A stretch of 64,000 nt of DNA from a bacterium. Its GTDB lineage: Bacteria; Myxococcota_A; Polyangia; Nannocystales; Nannocystaceae. The stretch spans positions 124,001-188,000 of the forward strand of contig JANSYI010000003.1 of NCBI GenBank assembly GCA_024742475.1. Direction: 5' to 3'. The stretch's first letter is position 1; each line of letters starts with the position of its first letter. This document shows positions 28,313 through 37,159 of this stretch, in pieces. Under the pieces are notes generated by a model. It searched no databases and was not told the origin of the DNA. It saw only the letters and a list, made by a program, of their open reading frames with translations. The position numbers and the translations under genes are program-made.

Positions 28313-30745
28313 TCAGGCCAGCTGATCCATCAGCTGGATCGCGAGCTCGCAGTAGGGGTTGAGCTCGAGGGCGCGCTGCAGCGAGCTGCGGGCTTGTCCG
28401 TCGTCGCCGAGCGAGTGGTGCAAGGACCCGCGATAGGCCCAGACGAGGTCGAGGCTCGGGTCCATCGACTCGGCGTAGTCGAGCAGCTCGAAGGCGTGTT
28501 GCGCCGTCTCGAGGTCCTCGCCGGCCGCCATGAATCGGGCGTATGCGAGCATGGCGTGCAGCTCGGCGACGTCGAAGCCGTTCTCGTAGGCGCTCTCGAG
28601 CAGGCTGACGGCGTCGGGGAAGCGCTGCTCGCCCAGCGCAGTCTCGGCCTCGTTGAACCGCATCGCCCCGACCATCTCGGGGTCTTGGCTCTCCTCGAAC
28701 GTCGCCTCGGGACCACCGGAGTAGCGGGCCGATCCGCCAGTGCCAGCACTGCCATCGAGGGCGGGGGCAGGGGCGAGGTCGGGGGCGAGGTCGACGTCGT
28801 CGAGCTCGTCCAGGCTGACCAGCGCGTCGTCGCCGGCGCTGTCGTCGAGCGGCGCGTCGGGATCGAGGGCGAGGTCGTCGTCGACTTCGAGGTCCCCCTC
28901 TCCGCCGAGATCGATCTCATCGAGCTCGTCGAGCTCGTCGACGGGGAGCAGATCGTCGGGCTGCCCGTCGTCGGCCAGGAGGAGGTCGTCATCGATCGCG
29001 AGGTCGTCCAGATCGTCGAGGCTGGCGTCCGGATCGAGGTCGAAGGCGGGCTCTGGGTCTGGCGCAGGCTCCGGATCTGGATCTGGGTCTGGGTCTGGGT
29101 CGGGCTCTGTTGCAAGCGGCGTGGCTGCACCGAGGTCTCGGTTGATGGCCAGCGGCGGCAGCGGGTCGGCCCGCGTGGCCCCGGGATCCTCGCTGAGATC
29201 CATCAGGGGGGGTTCCACCGGCGACTCGGCCGGCTCGTCCTCGAGCGAGGGGCCGTCGTCCTCGAGGCCATCGACTTCGAGGTCGTCGACGTCGAGGTCG
29301 TCGACGTCGAGGTCGTCGATCTCGTCGACCTCCTCGAGTTCGAGCACGTCGTCGAGCAGCTCTGGTTCCGGCTCTGGCTCTGGCTCTGGTTCCGGCTCTG
29401 GTTCCGGCTCGAGCGCGCCGAGATCGGGCGGCGGCTGGGGTGCGGGCTCCACGTCCACGTCCACGTCCACGTCCACGCCGACGGGATCGAGGTCATCGAG
29501 CTCGAGGCCCGCGAGCGGGTCGCCCAGCTCCTCCGCTGGGTCGGGGGCGGGGGCCTCGGGGTGGTCCGAGCCGTCGTCCGCGGGGTCCACCATGGGCGGC
29601 GGTGAGATGGCGTCCTCGGCCTGCGGATCGCCCGAGACGTCGCCGAGCGCAGGCTCGGGGGGGTCGGGGTCCATCTCGGCGACATCGAAGGTCTCTTCGA
29701 CCTGGTCGGGTTCGGCGGCGACGAGCTCCTCGGAAACCTGCGGTGTCGTACCGCTGGGGGCCCCCGCATCGTCGGGCACCGGGGAGATTCCGGTGCCGGT
29801 CTGCAGTGCCTCGACGTCGGCGAAGTCGTCTTCGTGGTCGCCGAGCAGGCCCCGCATCTTGGGAAGCTCGCCGGGGAGGGGGGTGTCCTCGTACTCCGTG
29901 ACGACGTTCTGGGGCTCGAAGGACGGCGCGAGGGAGGCGTCGGAGGGGCGCTCGCGGCTGGGCTCGGGCGGGCGCGGGCGGGGCTCGAGGGCGGAGTCTG
30001 CCAGCTCCACCACCCCGGCCTGCACGAGGCCGTAGACGAGCGCGTGCGGGCTGGGGACGCTCTGCGCGAGCTCGTCACGCACGCACTGCGCGACGGTGCG
30101 GGAGCCGTCGATGCACTCGACGAAGTAGCGCTCCTCGGGGAGCAGGTCGAGCTCGGCCACGTCCAGCGGCGCATCTTCGCCGTAGACGAGGTAGCGCTCC
30201 ATCGAGTCGCCGATGAGCTTCTCGGCGCGGTCCTCGTCGTAGCGGTCGAGGATGGCGCCGATGATGACCGCTTCGGGCCGCGCGTCGAGGCGGACACCGA
30301 ACTTGTTGTCGGGCGCGTCGGGTTTGAACTGATAGCGACCGTCGTCCCAGGCGAAGATGTCGTAGAGCTTGGTGCGCAGCTGTGCCGCGAGCCCGTAGCG
30401 CAGGTTGCCCTCGGAGAGGATGCCCATCTCCACCAACAGCTCGCCCTGCTTCTTGCCCGTGCGCCGAATCGCCTCGAGCGTCTGCTCGCATTGCTCCTGC
30501 GTGATGAGCCCTTCGCCCGAGAGCACCTGACCCAGACACTCCGAGAGCACGTTGCTGCGGACGAAGACCGGCTGGCCTTGTTCGAAGAAGACGACCTTCT
30601 TCGTCTGCCCGTTGAGGAGGTACAAGCTGCCCGTCACTTTTCCGCGGGCGATCTCCCGCACCAGCTTCGGGAACGCGAAGCGGCGGAGGGCGCCTTTGGG
30701 CGGAAACGCGAGTTCAGGTTCGCTGGATGCCTGGGCGGTGGCCAT
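28313..30745 (-). CDS. DUF4388 (PATAN-type) protein with acidic repeats and C-terminal TPR
   Basis: An 810-residue cytoplasmic protein. The N-terminal ~250 residues match DUF4388 (GSLYLLNGQTKKVVFFEQGQ, a QVLSGEGLITQEQCEQTLEA segment). This module is common in myxobacterial regulatory and motility proteins and often lies near response regulators. Residues ~250-690 are low-complexity, with Asp/Glu/Pro-rich arrays such as DVDVDVDV, EPEPEPEP and DDLDVDDLDVDDLEVD. The last ~110 residues are TPR-like (ALGEQRFPDAVSLLESAYENG). It begins 12 bases after the glnE stop, so the two are probably one operon. Confidence 0.8.
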   Translation of the reverse strand: MATAQASSEPELAFPPKGALRRFAFPKLVREIARGKVTGSLYLLNGQTKKVVFFEQGQPVFVRSNVLSECLGQVLSGEGLITQEQCEQTLEAIRRTGKKQGELLVEMGILSEGNLRYGLAAQLRTKLYDIFAWDDGRYQFKPDAPDNKFGVRLDARPEAVIIGAILDRYDEDRAEKLIGDSMERYLVYGEDAPLDVAELDLLPEERYFVECIDGSRTVAQCVRDELAQSVPSPHALVYGLVQAGVVELADSALEPRPRPPEPSRERPSDASLAPSFEPQNVVTEYEDTPLPGELPKMRGLLGDHEDDFADVEALQTGTGISPVPDDAGAPSGTTPQVSEELVAAEPDQVEETFDVAEMDPDPPEPALGDVSGDPQAEDAISPPPMVDPADDGSDHPEAPAPDPAEELGDPLAGLELDDLDPVGVDVDVDVDVEPAPQPPPDLGALEPEPEPEPEPEPEPEPELLDDVLELEEVDEIDDLDVDDLDVDDLEVDGLEDDGPSLEDEPAESPVEPPLMDLSEDPGATRADPLPPLAINRDLGAATPLATEPDPDPDPDPDPEPAPDPEPAFDLDPDASLDDLDDLAIDDDLLLADDGQPDDLLPVDELDELDEIDLGGEGDLEVDDDLALDPDAPLDDSAGDDALVSLDELDDVDLAPDLAPAPALDGSAGTGGSARYSGGPEATFEESQDPEMVGAMRFNEAETALGEQRFPDAVSLLESAYENGFDVAELHAMLAYARFMAAGEDLETAQHAFELLDYAESMDPSLDLVWAYRGSLHHSLGDDGQARSSLQRALELNPYCELAIQLMDQLA

Positions 30746-30757
30746 GGAGTCGTTCGG

Positions 30758-33751
30758 TTACCCCTCGAGGTGCTCGTCGAAGGCCGTGCGGACCGCTTGT
30801 GTGCTCGCCTCGTAGCGGGCGAGCAGGTCGTCTCGGCCAGTGAGGCCCATCCTACGCGCAAGCGTGCGCAGACGGGGAGAGTTTTGCGCGAATCGGTCGG
30901 GATCGGAGCCCGCCGCGGGGGGGCTCATCCGCAGCCGGTTGAGGAAGCGTCGCCCGAAACGATAGGCCGCGCGAAGTGCACTCGCCTGGGGTCCGGGGAG
31001 GTCACCGGCCGCTTCGAGGGCCTCGATCTGCTCGATCACGCCCCGCGGGGGCGGGGTCTGAGTGCGCGCGGCCCAGCGCAGCGACAGGGCTCCGACGAGC
31101 AGCTCGAGCTCGAGCGGCGCGCCCACGCCCGACTTCGCGTTGCGGATCGAGCCATCTCGACGCTCGCGGGCGATCTCGCGTTCGATGCGGAGCTTGAGCG
31201 CCCGCACGTCCCGTGCCAGCGCGGATTGATCCACCGGCTGGGTCAGGGTCCCCGCGACCGTCTGCATGACCGTGTCGCACAGCGACCCTGGAATGGCCGC
31301 GGCGACCGCGTCCCCGGGCGCGTCAGGTCCGGCCAAGGGGGGCTGGTGCCGGGGGTCGACGAGCGCCTCGGCGATGGGCCGCAGAGGCAGGAGCGCGAGG
31401 CGTTCCCACGCTGGCAGCGCCTTGGAGTGGTAGCGCGTGAAGCCCTCGAGGGAGGAGACGAGCAGGCCCTGTCTGCCCGAGGGGCGCAGACGCATGTCGA
31501 CCTCGTACAGGCGCACCCCGAACCTGCGCTCGCTGAGTCGAGCGAGCAGCCGCTGCCCGACGCGGATCGCCTCGCGCTGGGAGACGGCGCCGTCGAACAC
31601 GAAGATGAGGTCGAGGTCGGACCCGTAGTCCATGCCCAGGGCGCCGTACTTTCCGGCGGCGAACACCCCCAGCCGCAGGCCGTGGGTCGCGGAACGTTCG
31701 TGCGCAACCTCGGCCACGACCTCGCGCAGGACCTGGCGAACACACAGGTCGGCCAAGGCGGACAGCGCTCGGCCGACCTCGAGCGCGTCCGGCTGCTGCC
31801 CGAGGTCGAACAGGGCGATCGCGACCCGTTGCCGCTCCATGAACTTACGGATCGTCGCGTCGAAGCCTCGGGGATCGGGCGTCGAGGCCTCCGCGTCCTC
31901 GGCCAGGGAGTACGCGTCCGGCAGCTTGGCGAGACGCGCCCCGACGAGCAACCCGATGCTGTCGTCTTCGGCGGTGTGTGACGTCTGCGCGAGCCCGATG
32001 AGCCCGACGGAGAGCGCGGCCGAGGTGCCGAAGAGCTCGGCCATCAATCGTGCGAGGTCCGCCACGCCCGGATCCGAGAGGAAGCGCCAAACCTCGTAGT
32101 GCGCGGGTCGACGCGCCGCGAACTCGACCAGTCGTGCGATGGCGCCGTCGGGGTCCGCGGAGTCCAAACATGCGCGCAGCACCGCCTCGAACCCAGCGCT
32201 GGCCGAGCCGCGGGCGGTCCATGCCCCGTCGCTGCGGGAGGCGAGGTGCTGAAGCAGCGCTTCGACCTCGGCGGGGTCGCGCACACCCAGCTGCGCCAGG
32301 GCGCGGGTCCGGGCCTCGGTGGGCGCGCCGAGGTCGAGCACGACGTCGCGGTCGGCCTCGCGTGGGTCGTGGCCTTCGGGCGCCAGCGGGGGCGCGATCG
32401 TGGAGGCGATCGCGGAGGCCACCTGTCGTGCCAGCCCAAGCGACTCGAGAAAACCCGCCGCGTCGGTAGGGTAGGGGCCTGCGGGGGCGGCCAAGCGCCG
32501 GGCCAACATCGTCAGGGAATCGTTCGATTCGGGGAGCGCGTGGGTGTGCGCGCCGTCGGTGAGCTGGAGCCGATGTTCGACCCGTCGCAGCATGCGGTAG
32601 GCGCGTTCGAGCTCGCGGTGTTCGCGGTCGCTGAGCAACCCCGCCGCGAACGCGCGATCGAGGGCACCGAGCGTGTCCGTGCAGCGCAAGGTCGGATCTC
32701 TGCCCCCGTGCAGCAGCTGCAGCGCCTGCACGGAGAACTCGATGGTGCGGATTCCACCTTCGTCGAGCTTGAGGTCGGTCTTGGTGTCTGGCCCGCGCTG
32801 CCCCGGCCGCGTCTTGCGTCGGGCTCGGTGCATCAGCGCCGCGATCTCGTCGAAGATCGCCGGCGTCACGCTGCGGCGGAACACGAACGGCCGCAGGAAG
32901 TCGAGCAGGGACGCCGAGAGCGACGGGTTGCCCCCGACGTGCCGGGCTCGCAGCCAGACCTGGCGTTCCCACGCGCGCCCGTGTCGCTCGTAGTAGGCCT
33001 CGGTCGCGGCGCTCGACAGCGAGAGCGCACCCCGGGATCCGAATGGGCGCAATCGCAGGTCGACCCGGAACAGGGGGCGAAAGGGGCCCTCGCCTTCGAG
33101 CAGGCGCACAACCTTGCGAAGCGCGTCGTGCAACGCGACCATCTCCGGGCGGCCCTTGGGTCCGCGCCCGACCGCGTCGTCATGGACGAAGACGAGGTCG
33201 ATGTCGCTGAGGAAGTTGAGCTCGCCGCCGCCGAGCTTGCCCATCCCGAACACCGCGACCTGGTCCGTCAGATCGTGCGCGCGCAAGGCCGCTTCGATGC
33301 ACGCCTCGGCGAGGTCGCTGAGATCTCGACCCACGACCTCGAGAGGCGCACCCTCGACCTCGGCGCGGCAGAGGCGAAGATACTCGCGGGTGCGGACGCG
33401 ACCCATGGCGGTGGCCAGGCCGTGTTCGGGGGTCTCGGACTCGATGGCGTGCAGGAGCGCGAGGCGCCCGGGGGAGGGGAGCGGGTCCTGCTCGAGGGCT
33501 TCGGTGGCGTCGGGGACCGTCGCGAGCAAGCGCGCCGGGTAGCTGCCCTGATGCAGGAGCATGGCCAACGCGGGGCCGAACGCGTCGCTCGAGATCGACG
33601 TCGGCAGGCCGAGGGCGCGCGCGATCGCCTCGTCGGGGCACGGCCCTGCGAGCAGAGCGTCCAGGCCGGCGCGCACGCGATCCGACGCTCCCGGCGGCGG
33701 CGGGTCTCCTCGCCGCAGCGCCTCGAGCCGTTCGCGGAGCGCCGGATCCAC
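30758..33751 (-). CDS. glnE: Bifunctional glutamine synthetase adenylyltransferase/deadenylyltransferase
   Basis: GlnE attaches AMP to, or removes it from, glutamine synthetase in response to nitrogen status signalled by PII. The 997-residue length and two nucleotidyltransferase domains are as expected. GMGKLGGGELNFLSDIDLVF marks the N-terminal (deadenylylating) domain and GKYGALGMDYGSDLDLIFVF the C-terminal (adenylylating) domain. The translation starts at GTG 33751. No glnA, glnB or glnD is in the window. The divergent gene is a GlmU-like enzyme. Confidence 0.95.
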   Translation of the reverse strand: MDPALRERLEALRRGDPPPPGASDRVRAGLDALLAGPCPDEAIARALGLPTSISSDAFGPALAMLLHQGSYPARLLATVPDATEALEQDPLPSPGRLALLHAIESETPEHGLATAMGRVRTREYLRLCRAEVEGAPLEVVGRDLSDLAEACIEAALRAHDLTDQVAVFGMGKLGGGELNFLSDIDLVFVHDDAVGRGPKGRPEMVALHDALRKVVRLLEGEGPFRPLFRVDLRLRPFGSRGALSLSSAATEAYYERHGRAWERQVWLRARHVGGNPSLSASLLDFLRPFVFRRSVTPAIFDEIAALMHRARRKTRPGQRGPDTKTDLKLDEGGIRTIEFSVQALQLLHGGRDPTLRCTDTLGALDRAFAAGLLSDREHRELERAYRMLRRVEHRLQLTDGAHTHALPESNDSLTMLARRLAAPAGPYPTDAAGFLESLGLARQVASAIASTIAPPLAPEGHDPREADRDVVLDLGAPTEARTRALAQLGVRDPAEVEALLQHLASRSDGAWTARGSASAGFEAVLRACLDSADPDGAIARLVEFAARRPAHYEVWRFLSDPGVADLARLMAELFGTSAALSVGLIGLAQTSHTAEDDSIGLLVGARLAKLPDAYSLAEDAEASTPDPRGFDATIRKFMERQRVAIALFDLGQQPDALEVGRALSALADLCVRQVLREVVAEVAHERSATHGLRLGVFAAGKYGALGMDYGSDLDLIFVFDGAVSQREAIRVGQRLLARLSERRFGVRLYEVDMRLRPSGRQGLLVSSLEGFTRYHSKALPAWERLALLPLRPIAEALVDPRHQPPLAGPDAPGDAVAAAIPGSLCDTVMQTVAGTLTQPVDQSALARDVRALKLRIEREIARERRDGSIRNAKSGVGAPLELELLVGALSLRWAARTQTPPPRGVIEQIEALEAAGDLPGPQASALRAAYRFGRRFLNRLRMSPPAAGSDPDRFAQNSPRLRTLARRMGLTGRDDLLARYEASTQAVRTAFDEHLEG

Positions 33752-33784
33752 ACGTGGCCCTTACCATCGCGCGGGAGGCCGCGA

Positions 33785-33790
33785 TAGGGT
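33785..33790 (+). promoter_or_regulatory. -10-like TAGGGT before the GlmU-like gene
   Basis: TAGGGT lies 5 bases upstream of ATG 33796. TTACCA at 33761-33766, 18 bases further up, is a weak -35 candidate. Confidence 0.35.
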
Positions 33791-33795
33791 GCGGC

Positions 33796-34542
33796 ATGAC
33801 CGAGCGCGTCGCCGTGATCCTCGCTGCGGGCAAGGGCACCCGGATGAAGTCGGACCTCGCCAAGGTGCTGCATCCGTTCTTGGGGCGACCGCTGATCGCC
33901 TACCCCGTCCTTGCGGCGCTCGAGGCTGGCGCGACCCGCATCGTCGTGGTCACGGGCCACCAGGGAGAGGCCGTGCGTGAAGCCGTACTCGCCGTCCCCG
34001 GCGTCGCGTCGCAGGCGGTCCGCTTCGCCCATCAGGCCCAGCAAAACGGCACGGGCCACGCGGTCCTGTGCGCGCTCGCGGACATTCCCACCGGTGACGT
34101 GCCCGTTTGGATTCTCAGCGGCGATACGCCGATGGTTCGGGCGGAGACCCTGTCTTCCATCGCGGACGCGGCCGCCCAGTCCCCCGCCGGGCTCGCGGTG
34201 GGGACGATGCAGGCCCAAGGACACACGGGCTACGGGCGGCTGCTTCGCGATGACCGCGGAGACCCCCGCTGCATCCGTGAGGAGCGCGACTGCAGCCCCG
34301 AAGAGTTCGCGGTCACCGAATGCAACGCGGGGCTGTACTGCGTGAGCGCGTCGCACCTGCACGCCGAGCTGGCCTCGCTCGGCAGCGACAACGCCCAAGG
34401 TGAGATCTACCTGACCGATCTCGTCGAGGTCCGCGCGGGGCGGGGAAGGGTCGCGACGGTGGCCCTCGACGCGATCGAGGCCGCGGGTGTCAACACGCCG
34501 CAGCAGCTCGGGGCGCTCGAGGCCGAGGCCCGGGCCCGGTAG
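33796..34542 (+). CDS. GlmU-type UDP-N-acetylglucosamine pyrophosphorylase lacking the acetyltransferase half
   Basis: The enzyme would make UDP-GlcNAc from UTP and GlcNAc-1-phosphate for peptidoglycan and LPS synthesis. LAAGKGTRMKSDLAKVLHPF is the nucleotide-binding signature. NGTGHAVLCAL, LSGDTPMV, TECNAGLYC and DNAQGEIYLTDLVEV follow in GlmU order. Bacterial GlmU is normally ~450 residues with a left-handed beta-helix acetyltransferase; this protein stops at 248, right after the pyrophosphorylase fold. The coding end is clean, with no sign of a frameshifted remainder before the next gene. It may pair with a separate acetyltransferase or act on another sugar-1-phosphate. Confidence 0.85.
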   Translation: MTERVAVILAAGKGTRMKSDLAKVLHPFLGRPLIAYPVLAALEAGATRIVVVTGHQGEAVREAVLAVPGVASQAVRFAHQAQQNGTGHAVLCALADIPTGDVPVWILSGDTPMVRAETLSSIADAAAQSPAGLAVGTMQAQGHTGYGRLLRDDRGDPRCIREERDCSPEEFAVTECNAGLYCVSASHLHAELASLGSDNAQGEIYLTDLVEVRAGRGRVATVALDAIEAAGVNTPQQLGALEAEARAR

Positions 34543-34561
34543 CGGCCTTCAGACGTCGCGC

Positions 34562-34951
34562 TCAGCCGTGGGAGTTGCCCGAGGCGAGCGCCTCTTCGAC
34601 GGCGACGCGCAGCTCTCCGATGTCGAACGGCTTCTCGATGAACGACAGGCAGCCCGCGTCGAGGGCCAGCTTGCGCTCCTGCTTCATCACGCTTGCACTG
34701 ATTGCGATGAAGGGGATGGCGTGTAGGGCGGGGATGGCCTTGATGCGCCGGACCACCTCGAAGCCGTCGATGCCGGGCAGGTCGAGGTCGAGCAGGACCA
34801 GGTCGGGGGGGTCCCGCTGGATGCAGTCGAGGCCGTCCTCTCCCGTGATGGCGCCCTCGACCTCATAGCCGATGTGGCCGAGGACCTTCTTCACCAGCGC
34901 GAGGTTGGCCGCGTTGTCCTCGACGTACACCACTCGGCGCGTCATCGACAT
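34562..34951 (-). CDS. Single-domain response regulator, DivK/CheY-like
   Basis: A lone receiver domain of 129 residues (127 from an alternative ATG at 34945). In 127-residue numbering, the acidic pocket is in VVYVEDNAANL (Glu9, Asp10) and the phospho-acceptor is Asp53 in LVLLDLDLPG. The switch residues are the Ser in FIAISAS and Lys105 in SFIEKPFD. YVEDNxxN is typical of DivK-like regulators that are phosphorylated by hybrid kinases and pass the signal by protein contact. No output domain is present. TATGCT 7 bases before ATG 34951 supports that start. Confidence 0.9.
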   Translation of the reverse strand: MSMTRRVVYVEDNAANLALVKKVLGHIGYEVEGAITGEDGLDCIQRDPPDLVLLDLDLPGIDGFEVVRRIKAIPALHAIPFIAISASVMKQERKLALDAGCLSFIEKPFDIGELRVAVEEALASGNSHG

Positions 34952-34958
34952 GATCCAG

Positions 34959-34964
34959 AGCATA
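34959..34964 (-). promoter_or_regulatory. -10-like TATGCT before the DivK-like gene
   Basis: On the minus strand TATGCT is 7 bases before ATG 34951, the same hexamer and nearly the same spacing as at rseP and at the lipoprotein starting at 50981. Confidence 0.45.
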
Positions 34965-34995
34965 GTACAAGGACGGCGGCGCGCGCGTGGTCGGG

Positions 34996-35001
34996 TACAC
35001 T
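34996..35001 (+). promoter_or_regulatory. -10-like TACACT before the BamA-like operon
   Basis: TACACT is 8 bases before ATG 35010 and predicts a leaderless mRNA for the three-gene operon that follows. Confidence 0.42.
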
Positions 35002-35009
35002 GGCCCCCC

Positions 35010-36524
35010 ATGCTTCCGTGGGTTCGAGGGCGGGGTGCGCTCGCCGCCGCGATGGTGGCGCTGCTCTGTGCAGCGGCGCCTGCCGTGGCCCAGGCGGCAC
35101 CTCCGGGCGCCGAACCAGCCACGCGCCCCGCGGCGCCCGAGGCCTCCCCCGACGCCGACTCCTCCTTCGAGGACGACTCGCGCCGCATCATCGCGCTCGA
35201 GCGCGTCGAGGTGAGGGGCCTTCAGCACGTGTCGTCTCGTCAGGTCTCCGAGGTGCTCGAGCGCGAAGGGCTGCGCGAGGGCTCGGAGATCGTCTGGCCC
35301 GAGGACAACCGGGTCCGCCGCGCACGCGAGCGACTTCGCAGTACGGGCTACTTCAAGTCGGTCACCTTGGTCCTCGAGCCCGTCGAGGGGTCCGACTCCG
35401 CGGGGACCCTGGTCGTGGACGTCAAGGAGCGCTCCACGGTCTCCGTCGACCGGGTCTATCTGGGGTCCTCCGCGCTCACCCCGTTTCGCGGCGGGGTCGC
35501 GGTCACCGAGCGCAACTTTGCCGGCCGCGGCGTGCTTCTCGGGGGCTCGTTCGTGTGGAGCTCGCTGCCCTCGATCCCCCGGGGGCGTCGACAGCAGTCG
35601 TACTCGGTCTACGCCGAAGCGCCGCAGCTGTCCGACTCGCGCATCGGCCTGCTCGGCGGCGCGTTCGTGATCTCGGCGGGCGAGCCCTACCGTGTCTCCG
35701 GGGCCGAGGATGATCCCGCGCCGTCGAACTTCCGCTCGTTCGACTACACGCGCGCCGGCGGCATGTTCGGCGTCACTTTCCCGGTGATGACGCAGCTGAG
35801 CCTGGGCATCGACTATCGCTTCGAGCGCGTCGACGCGCTGCTGCCGGTCCAAGGTGCCGACCCCGACGCGATGCTGCCCGAGCTCGACGTGCGCGACGGC
35901 GCGCATCGCCTCACCGTTGCGCGCCTTTCGGTCGACTACGACGGGCGGCAGCAGTCGTTCCTCACTGGGAAAGGCGCGCACGTCGGCGTCGACGTGCAGC
36001 TGTCGAGCTCGGGGTTGGGGTCGCAGTACGAGTACGCAAAGATCGTCGCGCTCGGGGCCTACACCATCCGGCTGCCCTGGCGTCACTGGCTCACGCCGCG
36101 GGCGCAGGCGGGCCAGATCATCGGCGACGCGCCGCGGTTCGAGCAGTTCTACGCCGGCGATCTCTCCCAATGGACGCCAGGTCGTGAGGAGAGCCTGCGC
36201 TTCTCGACCCGCAACCCCATCGACGTGTTCGGCACGGGCATCGACACCCGCACGTTCGGGGCGATGTTTGGTCGGTTCGATCTCGAGTACGTCTGGCCGG
36301 TCTTCCGTCGCACGCGCAACCGGGGCGTCTACGGCGGTGACTTGTTCCTCTCGCTGGGCGTGTTCACGCTGGCCGAAGACGCCGAGGGCCGCAGGCGGCG
36401 CCGCGAGGCGGAGCAGCGCGTCGCGCCCACGGGGTTCAACGCCGACATGGGGCTGCGTCTGGACACCGCGTTGGGCACGGTTCGCATCACCGTGGGCAAC
36501 GTCCTGCAGAGGAGCCCGCTGTGA
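35010..36524 (+). CDS. BamA/Omp85-like outer-membrane protein with one POTRA domain
   Basis: The signal peptide (ALAAAMVALLCAAAPAVAQA) is followed by one POTRA-like domain at about residues 65-140 (VEVRGLQHVSSRQVSEVL, then RARERLRSTGYFKSVTLVLE). A C-terminal beta-barrel (about 150-504) contains GGVAVTERNFAGRGVLLGGS, a typical surface-antigen (D15) strand. Canonical BamA has five POTRAs and ~800 residues; this is 504 residues, closer to small Omp85 relatives. Barrel insertion or secretion would be its role, but the substrate is unknown. The stop overlaps the GTG of the DUF4390 gene. Confidence 0.8.
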   Translation: MLPWVRGRGALAAAMVALLCAAAPAVAQAAPPGAEPATRPAAPEASPDADSSFEDDSRRIIALERVEVRGLQHVSSRQVSEVLEREGLREGSEIVWPEDNRVRRARERLRSTGYFKSVTLVLEPVEGSDSAGTLVVDVKERSTVSVDRVYLGSSALTPFRGGVAVTERNFAGRGVLLGGSFVWSSLPSIPRGRRQQSYSVYAEAPQLSDSRIGLLGGAFVISAGEPYRVSGAEDDPAPSNFRSFDYTRAGGMFGVTFPVMTQLSLGIDYRFERVDALLPVQGADPDAMLPELDVRDGAHRLTVARLSVDYDGRQQSFLTGKGAHVGVDVQLSSSGLGSQYEYAKIVALGAYTIRLPWRHWLTPRAQAGQIIGDAPRFEQFYAGDLSQWTPGREESLRFSTRNPIDVFGTGIDTRTFGAMFGRFDLEYVWPVFRRTRNRGVYGGDLFLSLGVFTLAEDAEGRRRRREAEQRVAPTGFNADMGLRLDTALGTVRITVGNVLQRSPL

Positions 36525-37159
36525 GTCGCACGTCCGTGACCCGGCGCCAGGTGCTCGCAGGCTTGGTGGCGGCCCCCATCGCCCTCGCCCGACCCACCGA
36601 CACCGTCAAGGCGCGGTTCGAGGAGGTCGGCAAGACGGTGCGGATGACCCTGGCTCTCCCGGGGCTCATCTCCGCCCGGGACGCTGACGCCCTCAAGTCG
36701 ATCGACTCGAGCTTCGACACCACGCTGCGCTACTCGCTTCGCTTGGTGGAGTACGGCACGCGCGACCTGATCTCGTCGCGCATCGTCGTAGTCAAGATTC
36801 GCCGCGACCCCTGGAAGAAGCGCTACGTCGTCAGTCGCCGCAGCGGTGGTGGCGGCTGGTCCAAACGCTTCTTTACCAAGCGGGCCGAAGCCGTCGCCGC
36901 CGCCACCACGCTCGACCGTCAAGTCGTGGGGGCCGTCTCGCAGCTCGAACGCACCGGGGACGGTCCGTACTACTACGTCGAGGTCCTCGCGCTGCGCAAC
37001 CCGATCGACAACCCCGACGGCGACGACCGAAAGCGCGGGCGTGGCGGGGCGCGGGACCTCGAGTTATTCGCCCGCCTCGTCGACTCGATGGTGGGCGAGC
37101 GCGCCCGGGCCGAGAAGAAGGTCCACGTCCGTACCAACCCCTTCTACCTGCTGCCATGA
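36521..37159 (+). CDS. DUF4390-like exported protein with a Tat-type signal
   Basis: A 212-residue product. The N-terminus TRRQVLAGLVAAPIALA has the twin-Arg pattern. The mature part (VRMTLALPGLISARDADALK, LRLVEYGTRDLISSRIVVVK, YVVSRRS, RFFTKRAEAVAAA) fits DUF4390, a family commonly encoded next to NtrY-like kinases, as it is here. It may be a periplasmic partner of the kinase sensor, but this is inferred from linkage. It is coupled at both ends by 4-base overlaps. Confidence 0.7.
   Translation: MSRTSVTRRQVLAGLVAAPIALARPTDTVKARFEEVGKTVRMTLALPGLISARDADALKSIDSSFDTTLRYSLRLVEYGTRDLISSRIVVVKIRRDPWKKRYVVSRRSGGGGWSKRFFTKRAEAVAAATTLDRQVVGAVSQLERTGDGPYYYVEVLALRNPIDNPDGDDRKRGRGGARDLELFARLVDSMVGERARAEKKVHVRTNPFYLLP

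Noticed and set aside
29834..31981. A 715-codon plus-strand frame opposite the DUF4388 and glnE genes
   Set aside because: It spans two genes on the other strand and lacks motifs.
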